DNA from: Circinella umbellata
Lineage: Eukaryota; Mucoromycota; Mucoromycetes; Mucorales; Lichtheimiaceae
Length of the DNA stretch: 64,000 nucleotides
NCBI GenBank assembly: GCA_025093555.1
Contig: JAIWNF010000030.1
Span: 310,001 to 374,000, forward strand
Direction of reading: 5' to 3'
Position numbers and translations under genes: made by a program. Under the pieces are notes generated by a model, which saw nothing but the letters and a program-made list of their open reading frames with translations, did no database searches and was not told the origin of the DNA. This document shows positions 48,700 through 60,479 of the stretch, piece by piece. Every line of letters starts with the position of its first letter. Within the stretch, counting starts at the first letter, position 1.

Positions 48700-49853
48700 A
48701 CATCTGTTTATTGGTCTGCTATTAATTGAATCTTGCTAATAATAATATAATTAGAACTTTTAAACAAGATTAAGCATTCAACGAGAGGAGAAGAAAAGGA
48801 TTTTTAAGCTTAATAATCAAAATATATAAAAGTGAAATATTTTCAAGATTATACGTGCTTCTTCGTTATGATTAGAAAATTAGCCAAGCTCTTCTTTTTT
48901 CTTGTTGAATACCTACTACGTACCCATGGTTTCAGCAAGAAATATGACACTGCGTTCAAGTTTCGATTAAATAGGTATGATAGCTTTTTCTCACTGTCAA
49001 TTAAAATGATATTTAATAGTGTGTACTCTCTTTGTCATCAACAAAAAGAAGTATGAGACGACCCTGTTAATCTTTTATAATATTCGTGTTATTTACCTGT
49101 ACTATTTCTTGGTTTAAAAGAGTAAGATGTTTCTAAAGATTAAGCCAAGATTCTTGCAACAATCTCCTCTGTGGGTATGGTTGGAAAATGTATCAATGGT
49201 GATCCCCTATGTAGCTACCAATTTATTATGTTTTAGTAACAATATTTGGCATAGTTCCTGTATTGTCAATGTCTTTGTTGTAATTATATATATATATAAT
49301 ACTGTAATGTTGACGTCCAAGATACTGTACATACATAAGAATTCAGTATTGTTTTTGTTATGTTGTAGTGATTAAAGTATTTAATGGAATAATGTTTCAA
49401 ATAAACAATAAGTCATTTTTCATAATGATAGCCAGCATACTTATTGCTAATAAAAGCGAATCAAGAAGCCAAAATAGCACATGGAATATATAGTAAAGTT
49501 TATTTAATCACTTAGCGACGTATGTGCAAAGTTTTTTGATAACGCTACTGAGACAATGATGTTTTTTATGTCTGTACAGAGGCTTTTAAGAACTTTTATT
49601 TTGTTACGCATATGTTGAAAACGATGTTAAGTGAAAAGAGGTTTTTGCTGGAAATGAAAGAAATTTGATTTGACATCTTGAACTGTCAAGTACTAGCCAC
49701 GGAAGATATATAGTATATCATCAAGATCAAGTCGTTCTGATGTTTTTGACTATATATATGTGTATAATAAAATATTGACTAATCAGTATGTGAAAAAAAG
49801 ACACTGTCTTATTCATCTGCTTATAGTAACCAAAAATAGACAGAAGGGTAGCA

Positions 49854-51423
49854 ATATTTACTTTAACATGTTTCTTTAAATCCAACATATGGTTTTCTCT
49901 TGTTTCATTAGCCGAAATATAATGGGTTTTGATAGGTTTTGCTCTGCCGATATGGTCCATTCGAGTAATGATATCATTGTCAAAAGCGAGGTCCCACCAA
50001 GGGTTTGTAAACTGAAAAAAGAAAAAAAATTAGTATTGTTTTCACTGGGAAAATTGGCAGCTAATTACTGTAAACATTATTACTTACAATAATTTGATCT
50101 ATGTCATTAAACTATGTACATCATAAAAAAATAAACGTAAAGCACATTGTTAGAAATATATATACAGTAAGAATATGTTGAAAAATCGTATCAATTTAAC
50201 AACAAATAGATGGTTACTTATATAAAGTTCAAAATCGGGATAGCTCTTCTGAGAAACTAACAAGACAGTATATTCAGGTTCCAGGTAAAAAGTCTTTAAA
50301 GCATTGTAATACTTGTTTGGATCCATCGTTTCATCCATTCACACACACTTTATTTTATTCTCAGCAAGTGATTGTTCAAGAATATTTAAAAAGGCTATGA
50401 ACCAGGTAAATATAATAGTCTTTTCTGGTTTTTTTGTTGTTTGCAAAATTTCAACTATTTTGTTGATCTTGGTGCTCAATGTATCATTTTGAATACGCTT
50501 GATCAATTCTTTTTCTTCTTTGACTATTTTATATAGGTATCAGGTAAGTGGACTTTTAGTAGAGCGTTGAGAGATATTATTTTTTCAAAAGAGATCTCTC
50601 CACGACATTGTGGATATGGTGCATTATTTATGCTACTTATATGTTCTATTATCACAGAAGTAAAATAAGAGAATTTACTCAGTCAACAATAGAAAATTAT
50701 GGCAGAAAATGTAATACTTTTTAATTTTATCATGTAGAAGATGTACAATTTATGCATTGGTCATAATACATGTGTCCACAACTAGATATCACTTTTACAT
50801 CATAGCATATATCCATACATATAGGGCACTATTATATACATACATATTTAAAAATTAGCCATTAAAAGAACTTTGATGACAATGACATATAAACATGGAC
50901 AAATAATGTCTTTTGGTTACCTTTATTTCTGGGAAATCAGTATTGTCATAAATAATCCAGTTTACCACTGTGTTATTCATCTTTCCAGCGAGCACCATCT
51001 GGTTATTATTATCAAAATCGTCATACTCATCTCTTTTCACTAGCACCAAACTTGGATGAAGACAAGCTTGCTGTAACCTCCCCAACAAATCGAAAACCTA
51101 CATTTTTACAACTCATTATATATTTAGACTAATTTTCTTGAGTTTTATAGTAATCGTTTTACTAACCAGACAACTAGTTAATGAGACTGTTTAAAATAAC
51201 TTACCAAAGATACTTTTTTCAGCATGCTTCCTTCTTTAATATACTTATTCAAACAAGCTTGTGCAGTTTTGTTGATTATACTGTGGAGCTTTTGTTCATC
51301 AAATGTCAAATCGATGCAAGTGAAAGAGGATTCTTGCTCTAGATGCTTTATAACTGGTTGGCCATTCACCTTTGTAGTCTCAAGACGTCTGAATGAATAT
51401 GATTGGAATAGTGCTTGAACCTT
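49854..51423 (-). pseudogene. SNF2/Rad5-type translocase, C-terminal half (left-arm copy)
   Basis: Inverted duplicate of 57366-58935 with the same exons: the VQALFQSYSFRRLETTKVNG exon; the FDLLGRLQQACLHPSLVL exon; a RING finger at about 50828-50589 (CPICMDICYDV, SSCGHMYYDQC); KPEKTIIFTWFIAFLNILEQ; and a motif-VI-like block with MDHIGRAKPIKTHYIS. It has no N-terminal half on this side (the helicase N domain lies in the spacer and points the other way), so it is a dead fragment created by the inverted duplication. Confidence 0.75.
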
Positions 51424-51774
51424 CTGTAATACCTAATAAGCCAGCCCCCCTAGTAATGGTGGGTAAAGAAAATTAATAACAAATTACAATCACAGCTATT
51501 AGAGATTAAATAATAATAATTAATATTTTTAAAAACTATAAAATTTTCTCAATTACTAGATTGTTGAAAATTTATACATTTCCTATATTTATTTTGATAT
51601 ATAATAATTACGACATAAATTTTATGTTATACTATAACAACAACAATATTACATGTTCTTGTTCTTCTACCAACTACAGTTAGATTATAGTTTACCAGAC
51701 AGGTTTTAAACTCAGATAATATATTACTTACTTTTGATACCAAAATTGAATTTTAATATAAATTTAAAATAAGT

Positions 51775-52814
51775 ATGCAAAAATGTAATAATAAAAAAGA
51801 ACCAAATTACTTTCAAGAAAAAGTATATATGAAAAGAAAATATTATAATATATTCTTAACACTTTTTGAAGATTTATATCAATACTTTGTTGATGAAAAT
51901 AAAGCAATATATTATTTATTTAATATCAATATATTACAGAAAATAGAGAAATGTGAACATTGTAATAATAAGACAGCATATTATAAAAAGTTAAAATATT
52001 ATAAGTGTTTAAATTATCAATGTAGACGATCAGTTTCAATATTTGAAAATACTATATTTTATAAATCAAATTTACCAACTCATAAAATTCTATATATTCC
52101 ATATGAATTTCTGAAAAAATCACCTCAAAATAGTGTTGCTGTTTCATTAAAGGTAACAGCTGTTACTATTAGCTATTATTATAACATGTTTAGAAAGTTG
52201 ATAGTAAATGATACACTAAGAAATATAAAAAATGATATGCTTGGAGGAGAAGATAAAGAAGTTGAAATTGATGAATCTTTATTTAATAAAAGAATATATA
52301 GCAAAGGATAATATAAAGCTAATAGGGTATGGGTATTAGGTGGGGTAGAAAGAAATACAAAAAAAGTATTTATAATGCCAGTAGAAAAACGTGATGAAGA
52401 AACATTAAAAAATTTTAAAAAGTATGTTAGGCCTAATCCCAAAATAATAACTGATTGTTGGAAAGGATATATTAAGCTTAAAGAAAATGGTTATCAACAT
52501 GAAGCTGTAAATCATAAAAAATATTTTAAAGATCCTACTTCAAAAGAATGTACAAATACAATTATATTGAAGGTACTTGGAATGGCTATAAACTCAGTAT
52601 TAAGCCACAATATAGAGCAAGTAAGTTTTTATATCATTATTTACTAGAATGTCAATGGAGAAAAAAGTATTATAATTATGATATTCGGAATAAACTATTA
52701 GAAGTAATTAAGATAGAAAATAATAAGATGTCCAAAAAATATAGGGTAATAAATAAGAATGCTTTATTTAATAGATTAGATTTTACTCCAACAATTAATA
52801 TAAAAATAATTTAA
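51775..52814 (+). pseudogene. Merlin (IS1595/ISXO2-like) transposase, left-arm copy
   Basis: The first ORF runs 51775-52311 (178 codons) and reads on in the same frame after a TAA at 52309-52311 through YKANRVWVLGGVERNTKKVF; a 1-bp frameshift near 52565 joins it to EGTWNGYKLSIKPQYR, ending at 52814. The N-terminus has a CxxC...CxxxxC zinc ribbon (CEHCNNKTAYY, YKCLNYQCRRS). The DDE-type catalytic motifs are EVEIDESLF, IITDCWKGY and the E of IEGTWNGY, as in IS1016/Merlin transposases. The gene uses A/T-ending codons almost exclusively and is far more A+T-rich than its neighbours, suggesting origin in another genome. Both palindrome arms carry the same stop and frameshift. Confidence 0.85.
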
Positions 52815-53722
52815 ATATTGTCTAGTACTACATATAAATTATAAAAAGACTAAATATAAAGAAGTTTTGTCCCAACTAAGCTATTTAATCAAAGTAAGTA
52901 CAACTTTAATATTGTAGATGTTAATTTTAAAGTAAAAAAAAGATAATATTACATATATAATAATAAAGTTAGATTCTGGTAAAAAATATAAACATGTATA
53001 TATATTAAAAATAATAAGGATTATAATAAAAATAATAATATTATTGATGAAGATGTTGAAATGAAATATGAATCTTAAAAATTATATATACTAAAATTTA
53101 AAAATAAATAGCTGTAATGTTTTTTAATATTTAATTTTAAAATGACTAATCTATTTTATATAATAATTATATGTAGAATTTTAAATTTAAAAGTAAAAAA
53201 AAAATATAAATATAAATATTATATAATCTTTATGATATGTATGTTAAAGTATAATGTAACCACCACTATTATAACAACAGCAACAAATCCTTAATATGAT
53301 TTTTATGTTATTACTTATATATATTAAAAAACAACTTGTTTTTAGAACTTTTAAGATTCAGATAACTTTGTTATCTATAAATATTCTAGAATATTTATGA
53401 TCCTGGGATCAAAAGAAAAGAATAAAAATATATTTAATTTTATCTTTCCTTAAAATATATTTTTATTTATTTTTAAATAATCACATGTTAATTAAAATAT
53501 GATTGCATAATCGTATTTATCATGTGATAAAATAAAGTTTCTAAAAATTATATTTTTTAAATTATATTAGTTTTTGATATTTCTAGAAATATCTAGAAGA
53601 TTAAATATATAAATAAACATAAATAAATAATTAATTATTTTATATGTTTTATTATATATATTTTTCTTCTCAAAAAACATAAAAATCAATGATTTTAAAC
53701 GTTTTTTATTTATATAATTAAT

Positions 53723-53901
53723 AACAAAAAAGATAAAATATTCATGGAATATTTTAAAAAAGAAAGGATTCTCTTTCTTTTTACAAATATCTAAAGATGA
53801 AATGATTTTTTTAGAGTCATTTGTAGTTGTTTGTTATTGATTGTAGTGGGGGTGAGTGGTGTTTTAAGGCTAAACTTATAAATAATCTACACAATAAACT
53901 T

Positions 53902-53939
<38 letters not shown>

Positions 53940-55066
53940 AGATGATAGAAAAATTAAGAAATTTTTGTAATCATCAGATTTATGTTTAATCCACTAAAGA
54001 AAAGGGGTAGAATGGATGAAGAAAAAGGAAATACCAAGCAGCAAAGGAGACATTTTGGCTGATGACTAGGGATTGGGAAAGGTAATAACGCTTTGTTTAA
54101 TTTTGCTTCTTCCATTTTTTATAATAACCAATATTTCTTTATTGACTATTTACTAAAATATAAACTCAAAAAATATTATAAACTACCTTAGACCTTGGAA
54201 ATCATCTCGCTTATTATATCTCAACCTTCTTACACTGACACTATGTCCAAAGAGCAACCAAAAGCAGAAAGAAACAAAGGCAAAAATAAAGAGCGCTTAA
54301 CAATAAAAGCAACATTGATTATCTGTCCCGAATCACTTGTAGCTCAATGGGAAAACGAGCTTCTTACAAAACCAATCCACCTCTAAAAGTTTACATCTAC
54401 GATGACTCAAACAAAACACGAAATAATACTTCTTTTGCAGAAATTGATGTTATTATCACACCATACAGTTCCATTCGTGATGATGTGACAAAAGAAGATG
54501 AACGAGGCCCTTTCAGTAGATTAAAATTTCATTGTGTTGTCCTAGATGAAGCACACATAATCAAAAATTGCCAATCTCTTGTCTCACAAGCTTATAATAG
54601 ACTTGATGCAGATTTTCGCTGGTGCATAACTAGAAGTCCCATTGTAAATAGGATAGAGGATATGTAAGTGATTTTGCAAATCTATATTGATAACGAAAAA
54701 CTGGGGTGGATAAGTAATAGAAAATATTTGTATATACATATAAAAGATAATATCATATATTAGGTTTCCATTGTTCACGTTTTTATATCTTTCTGCATAC
54801 AGCAACTTCGAAAAGTTCAATAATGATATTTTAAAGCCATTTTATAATGGTGGTGATAAACATAATGTAAAGACCTATCTTGTTATATCTATGTAAATAA
54901 GGGTTAACTATTAACTTAGTGATTACAGAAATTTCTTAAAATTTTTATAACCTATATTTTTTGAAGATGCCAAGAAAATAAATATTTTTTATAAAATATT
55001 TTTTTCATCATTATCACCACTATCAGGAGGGTAAGACAAATCCTTTGTAGTATGCCCTCCTATATT
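53723..55066. other. Palindrome spacer
   Basis: Unique 1.34-kb centre of the inverted repeat. An (AT)-rich run lies at 53905-53935. From about 54000 it encodes the N-terminal half of the SNF2 translocase on the plus strand. Near its right edge an imperfect pair GGAGGG (55027-55032) and CCCTCC (55055-55060) borders the arm. Confidence 0.7.
54000..54900 (+). pseudogene. SNF2/Rad5-type translocase, N-terminal helicase half
   Basis: Exon pieces: KEIPSSKGDILADD, stop, GLGK (Walker A; TAG at 54067-54069 where ADEMGLGK would need Met) ending at a donor at 54082, then from 54192 TLEIISLIISQPSYTDT and TLIICPESLVAQWENELL (motif Ia). After a 1-bp frameshift near 54366 come PPLKVYIYDDSN, VIITPYSSIRDDV and LKFHCVVLDEAHIIKN (motif II DEAH). 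Then CITRSPIVNRIED, where motif III would usually read TGTP. The downstream third copy has the frame intact at 61120, confirming the lesion here. Its natural C-terminal half lies 2.4 kb to the right, past the inserted Merlin DNA, at 57366. Confidence 0.8.
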
Positions 55067-55974
55067 AATTATATATAAATAAAAAACGTTTAAAATCATT
55101 GATTTTTATGTTTTTTGAGAAGAAAAATATATATAATAAAACATATAAAATAATTAATTATTTATTTATGTTTATTTATATATTTAATCTTCTAGATATT
55201 TCTAGAAATATCAAAAACTAATATAATTTAAAAAATATAATTTTTAGAAACTTTATTTTATCACATGATAAATACGATTATGCAATCATATTTTAATTAA
55301 CATGTGATTATTTAAAAATAAATAAAAATATATTTTAAGGAAAGATAAAATTAAATATATTTTTATTCTTTTCTTTTGATCCCAGGATCATAAATATTCT
55401 AGAATATTTATAGATAACAAAGTTATCTGAATCTTAAAAGTTCTAAAAACAAGTTGTTTTTTAATATATATAAGTAATAACATAAAAATCATATTAAGGA
55501 TTTGTTGCTGTTGTTATAATAGTGGTGGTTACATTATACTTTAACATACATATCATAAAGATTATATAATATTTATATTTATATTTTTTTTTTACTTTTA
55601 AATTTAAAATTCTACATATAATTATTATATAAAATAGATTAGTCATTTTAAAATTAAATATTAAAAAACATTACAGCTATTTATTTTTAAATTTTAGTAT
55701 ATATAATTTTTAAGATTCATATTTCATTTCAACATCTTCATCAATAATATTATTATTTTTATTATAATCCTTATTATTTTTTAATATATATACATGTTTA
55801 TATTTTTTACCAGAATCTAACTTTATTATTATATATGTAATATTATCTTTTTTTTACTTTAAAATTAACATCTACAATATTAAAGTTGTACTTACTTTGA
55901 TTAAATAGCTTAGTTGGGACAAAACTTCTTTATATTTAGTCTTTTTATAATTTATATGTAGTACTAGACAATAT

Positions 55975-57014
55975 TTAAATTATTTTTATATTAATTGTTG
56001 GAGTAAAATCTAATCTATTAAATAAAGCATTCTTATTTATTACCCTATATTTTTTGGACATCTTATTATTTTCTATCTTAATTACTTCTAATAGTTTATT
56101 CCGAATATCATAATTATAATACTTTTTTCTCCATTGACATTCTAGTAAATAATGATATAAAAACTTACTTGCTCTATATTGTGGCTTAATACTGAGTTTA
56201 TAGCCATTCCAAGTACCTTCAATATAATTGTATTTGTACATTCTTTTGAAGTAGGATCTTTAAAATATTTTTTATGATTTACAGCTTCATGTTGATAACC
56301 ATTTTCTTTAAGCTTAATATATCCTTTCCAACAATCAGTTATTATTTTGGGATTAGGCCTAACATACTTTTTAAAATTTTTTAATGTTTCTTCATCACGT
56401 TTTTCTACTGGCATTATAAATACTTTTTTTGTATTTCTTTCTACCCCACCTAATACCCATACCCTATTAGCTTTATATTATCCTTTGCTATATATTCTTT
56501 TATTAAATAAAGATTCATCAATTTCAACTTCTTTATCTTCTCCTCCAAGCATATCATTTTTTATATTTCTTAGTGTATCATTTACTATCAACTTTCTAAA
56601 CATGTTATAATAATAGCTAATAGTAACAGCTGTTACCTTTAATGAAACAGCAACACTATTTTGAGGTGATTTTTTCAGAAATTCATATGGAATATATAGA
56701 ATTTTATGAGTTGGTAAATTTGATTTATAAAATATAGTATTTTCAAATATTGAAACTGATCGTCTACATTGATAATTTAAACACTTATAATATTTTAACT
56801 TTTTATAATATGCTGTCTTATTATTACAATGTTCACATTTCTCTATTTTCTGTAATATATTGATATTAAATAAATAATATATTGCTTTATTTTCATCAAC
56901 AAAGTATTGATATAAATCTTCAAAAAGTGTTAAGAATATATTATAATATTTTCTTTTCATATATACTTTTTCTTGAAAGTAATTTGGTTCTTTTTTATTA
57001 TTACATTTTTGCAT
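55975..57014 (-). pseudogene. Merlin (IS1595/ISXO2-like) transposase, right-arm copy
   Basis: Identical in translation to the left-arm copy, with the same TAA (56478-56480) and the same frameshift near 56224. It sits in antisense orientation inside the SNF2 pseudogene. Shared lesions show it was already dead before the inverted duplication, or that lesions were spread by conversion between arms. Confidence 0.85.
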
Positions 57015-57365
57015 ACTTATTTTAAATTTATATTAAAATTCAATTTTGGTATCAAAAGTAAGTAATATATTATCTGAGTTTAAAACCTGTCTGGTAAACT
57101 ATAATCTAACTGTAGTTGGTAGAAGAACAAGAACATGTAATATTGTTGTTGTTATAGTATAACATAAAATTTATGTCGTAATTATTATATATCAAAATAA
57201 ATATAGGAAATGTATAAATTTTCAACAATCTAGTAATTGAGAAAATTTTATAGTTTTTAAAAATATTAATTATTATTATTTAATCTCTAATAGCTGTGAT
57301 TGTAATTTGTTATTAATTTTCTTTACCCACCATTACTAGGGGGGCTGGCTTATTAGGTATTACAG

Positions 57366-58935
57366 AAGGTTCAAGCACTATTCCAATCATATTCATTCAG
57401 ACGTCTTGAGACTACAAAGGTGAATGGCCAACCAGTTATAAAGCATCTAGAGCAAGAATCCTCTTTCACTTGCATCGATTTGACATTTGATGAACAAAAG
57501 CTCCACAGTATAATCAACAAAACTGCACAAGCTTGTTTGAATAAGTATATTAAAGAAGGAAGCATGCTGAAAAAAGTATCTTTGGTAAGTTATTTTAAAC
57601 AGTCTCATTAACTAGTTGTCTGGTTAGTAAAACGATTACTATAAAACTCAAGAAAATTAGTCTAAATATATAATGAGTTGTAAAAATGTAGGTTTTCGAT
57701 TTGTTGGGGAGGTTACAGCAAGCTTGTCTTCATCCAAGTTTGGTGCTAGTGAAAAGAGATGAGTATGACGATTTTGATAATAATAACCAGATGGTGCTCG
57801 CTGGAAAGATGAATAACACAGTGGTAAACTGGATTATTTATGACAATACTGATTTCCCAGAAATAAAGGTAACCAAAAGACATTATTTGTCCATGTTTAT
57901 ATGTCATTGTCATCAAAGTTCTTTTAATGGCTAATTTTTAAATATGTATGTATATAATAGTGCCCTATATGTATGGATATATGCTATGATGTAAAAGTGA
58001 TATCTAGTTGTGGACACATGTATTATGACCAATGCATAAATTGTACATCTTCTACATGATAAAATTAAAAAGTATTACATTTTCTGCCATAATTTTCTAT
58101 TGTTGACTGAGTAAATTCTCTTATTTTACTTCTGTGATAATAGAACATATAAGTAGCATAAATAATGCACCATATCCACAATGTCGTGGAGAGATCTCTT
58201 TTGAAAAAATAATATCTCTCAACGCTCTACTAAAAGTCCACTTACCTGATACCTATATAAAATAGTCAAAGAAGAAAAAGAATTGATCAAGCGTATTCAA
58301 AATGATACATTGAGCACCAAGATCAACAAAATAGTTGAAATTTTGCAAACAACAAAAAAACCAGAAAAGACTATTATATTTACCTGGTTCATAGCCTTTT
58401 TAAATATTCTTGAACAATCACTTGCTGAGAATAAAATAAAGTGTGTGTGAATGGATGAAACGATGGATCCAAACAAGTATTACAATGCTTTAAAGACTTT
58501 TTACCTGGAACCTGAATATACTGTCTTGTTAGTTTCTCAGAAGAGCTATCCCGATTTTGAACTTTATATAAGTAACCATCTATTTGTTGTTAAATTGATA
58601 CGATTTTTCAACATATTCTTACTGTATATATATTTCTAACAATGTGCTTTACGTTTATTTTTTTATGATGTACATAGTTTAATGACATAGATCAAATTAT
58701 TGTAAGTAATAATGTTTACAGTAATTAGCTGCCAATTTTCCCAGTGAAAACAATACTAATTTTTTTTCTTTTTTCAGTTTACAAACCCTTGGTGGGACCT
58801 CGCTTTTGACAATGATATCATTACTCGAATGGACCATATCGGCAGAGCAAAACCTATCAAAACCCATTATATTTCGGCTAATGAAACAAGAGAAAACCAT
58901 ATGTTGGATTTAAAGAAACATGTTAAAGTAAATAT
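57366..58935 (+). pseudogene. SNF2/Rad5-type translocase, C-terminal half with RING finger (right-arm copy)
   Basis: Exons follow the acceptor TATTACAG at 57365: KVQALFQSYSFRRLETTKVN to MLKKVSL (57588), then FDLLGRLQQACLHPSLVLVK. From 57961 a RING finger embedded in the helicase: CPICMDICYDVKVISSCGH, DQCINC, then after a stop PYPQCRGEISFEKIISLNALL, where the first Cys of the final pair is Tyr. Next KPEKTIIFTWFIAFLNILEQ, a TGA, MDETMDPNKYYNALK, NPWWDLAFDND and MDHIGRAKPIKTHYIS. A RING between helicase lobes is the mark of Rad5/HLTF/Uls1/Rad16-type translocases (DNA damage tolerance, SUMO-targeted ubiquitin ligation). Several stops make it non-functional. Confidence 0.8.
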
Positions 58936-60479
58936 TGCTACCCTTCTGTCTATTTTTGGTTACTATAAGCAGATGAATAAGACAGTGTCTTTTTTTTCAC
59001 ATACTGATTAGTCAATATTTTATTATACACATATATATAGTCAAAAACATCAGAACGACTTGATCTTGATGATATACTATATATCTTCCGTGGCTAGTAC
59101 TTGACAGTTCAAGATGTCAAATCAAATTTCTTTCATTTCCAGCAAAAACCTCTTTTCACTTAACATCGTTTTCAACATATGCGTAACAAAATAAAAGTTC
59201 TTAAAAGCCTCTGTACAGACATAAAAAACATCATTGTCTCAGTAGCGTTATCAAAAAACTTTGCACATACGTCGCTAAGTGATTAAATAAACTTTACTAT
59301 ATATTCCATGTGCTATTTTGGCTTCTTGATTCGCTTTTATTAGCAATAAGTATGCTGGCTATCATTATGAAAAATGACTTATTGTTTATTTGAAACATTA
59401 TTCCATTAAATACTTTAATCACTACAACATAACAAAAACAATACTGAATTCTTATGTATGTACAGTATCTTGGACGTCAACATTACAGTATTATATATAT
59501 ATATAATTACAACAAAGACATTGACAATACAGGAACTATGCCAAATATTGTTACTAAAACATAATAAATTGGTAGCTACATAGGGGATCACCATTGATAC
59601 ATTTTCCAACCATACCCACAGAGGAGATTGTTGCAAGAATCTTGGCTTAATCTTTAGAAACATCTTACTCTTTTAAACCAAGAAATAGTACAGGTAAATA
59701 ACACGAATATTATAAAAGATTAACAGGGTCGTCTCATACTTCTTTTTGTTGATGACAAAGAGAGTACACACTATTAAATATCATTTTAATTGACAGTGAG
59801 AAAAAGCTATCATACCTATTTAATCGAAACTTGAACGCAGTGTCATATTTCTTGCTGAAACCATGGGTACGTAGTAGGTATTCAACAAGAAAAAAGAAGA
59901 GCTTGGCTAATTTTCTAATCATAACGAAGAAGCACGTATAATCTTGAAAATATTTCACTTTTATATATTTTGATTATTAAGCTTAAAAATCCTTTTCTTC
60001 TCCTCTCGTTGAATGCTTAATCTTGTTTAAAAGTTCTAATTATATTATTATTAGCAAGATTCAATTAATAGCAGACCAATAAACAGATGTGTTATAAAAA
60101 TAAAATATTTGGTCAATATTACTCTGTGTAAACAGTAACAAAGTAGAGGGGTAAAGTAAGGACGAACTCAAAGTATTGCAGCAATTTCCTAGCTACAGGA
60201 TCAATGCATCAAAAAGAACGAAGTCAAATCAAATACAGTCCTGGGAGGATTATCAACCTCAGCTTCCATTTTTTACTTGTTCGTTCACTTATGTGAAGAA
60301 TTCAACTCTTTTGACAGACATGAAAATCTACAACAATCACCAATTATAATACCAGAATTACTGCACTTCAGATTTAAAAATCTAACGTATCACAATCCCC
60401 AACACCAACACCAACAATATCTTCATCACCACAAGGATACTCTTTTTCTTGATCATCACGGCCTTTTTCCCTAACGCCG

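Larger units (their letters stand above)
48700..53722 (+). repeat. Left arm of a ~5-kb near-perfect palindrome
   Basis: The reverse complement of 55067-60090. Paired positions sum to 108790 up to about 49375 and to 108789 from 49889 to 52814, so only one single-base indel (the A run near 49793-49799, 7 against 8) exists over more than 4 kb. The inner edge is near 53722, with a 2-bp indel just before it. Contents from outside in: about 1.1 kb without genes, SNF2-RING C-terminal half (-), Merlin transposase (+), and very A+T-rich DNA to the spacer. Confidence 0.95.
55067..60090 (-). repeat. Right arm of the palindrome
   Basis: Reverse complement of 48700-53722. It holds the original-orientation SNF2 C-terminal half (+) and the Merlin transposase (-). 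Comparison with the third SNF2 copy (61600-62000), which lacks the insert, places the Merlin-containing A+T-rich insertion between about 54900 and 57300. This arm is therefore continuous with the spacer gene and the left arm is the derived inverted copy. Confidence 0.95.

Noticed and set aside
48832..49375. Two small frames in the palindrome arm (48832-49056 and 49127-49375), duplicated at 59415-59958
   Set aside because: Their duplication follows from the palindrome, not from selection; no start context, splice pattern or recognisable motif.
53905..53935. (AT)n run in the palindrome spacer as a replication origin or centromere signal
   Set aside because: Similar AT runs occur throughout the window (15297, 48113, 1260); nothing specific supports an origin.
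48700..60090. Palindrome as the end of a linear plasmid or chromosome
   Set aside because: No telomeric repeat is present and ordinary chromosomal genes lie on both sides.
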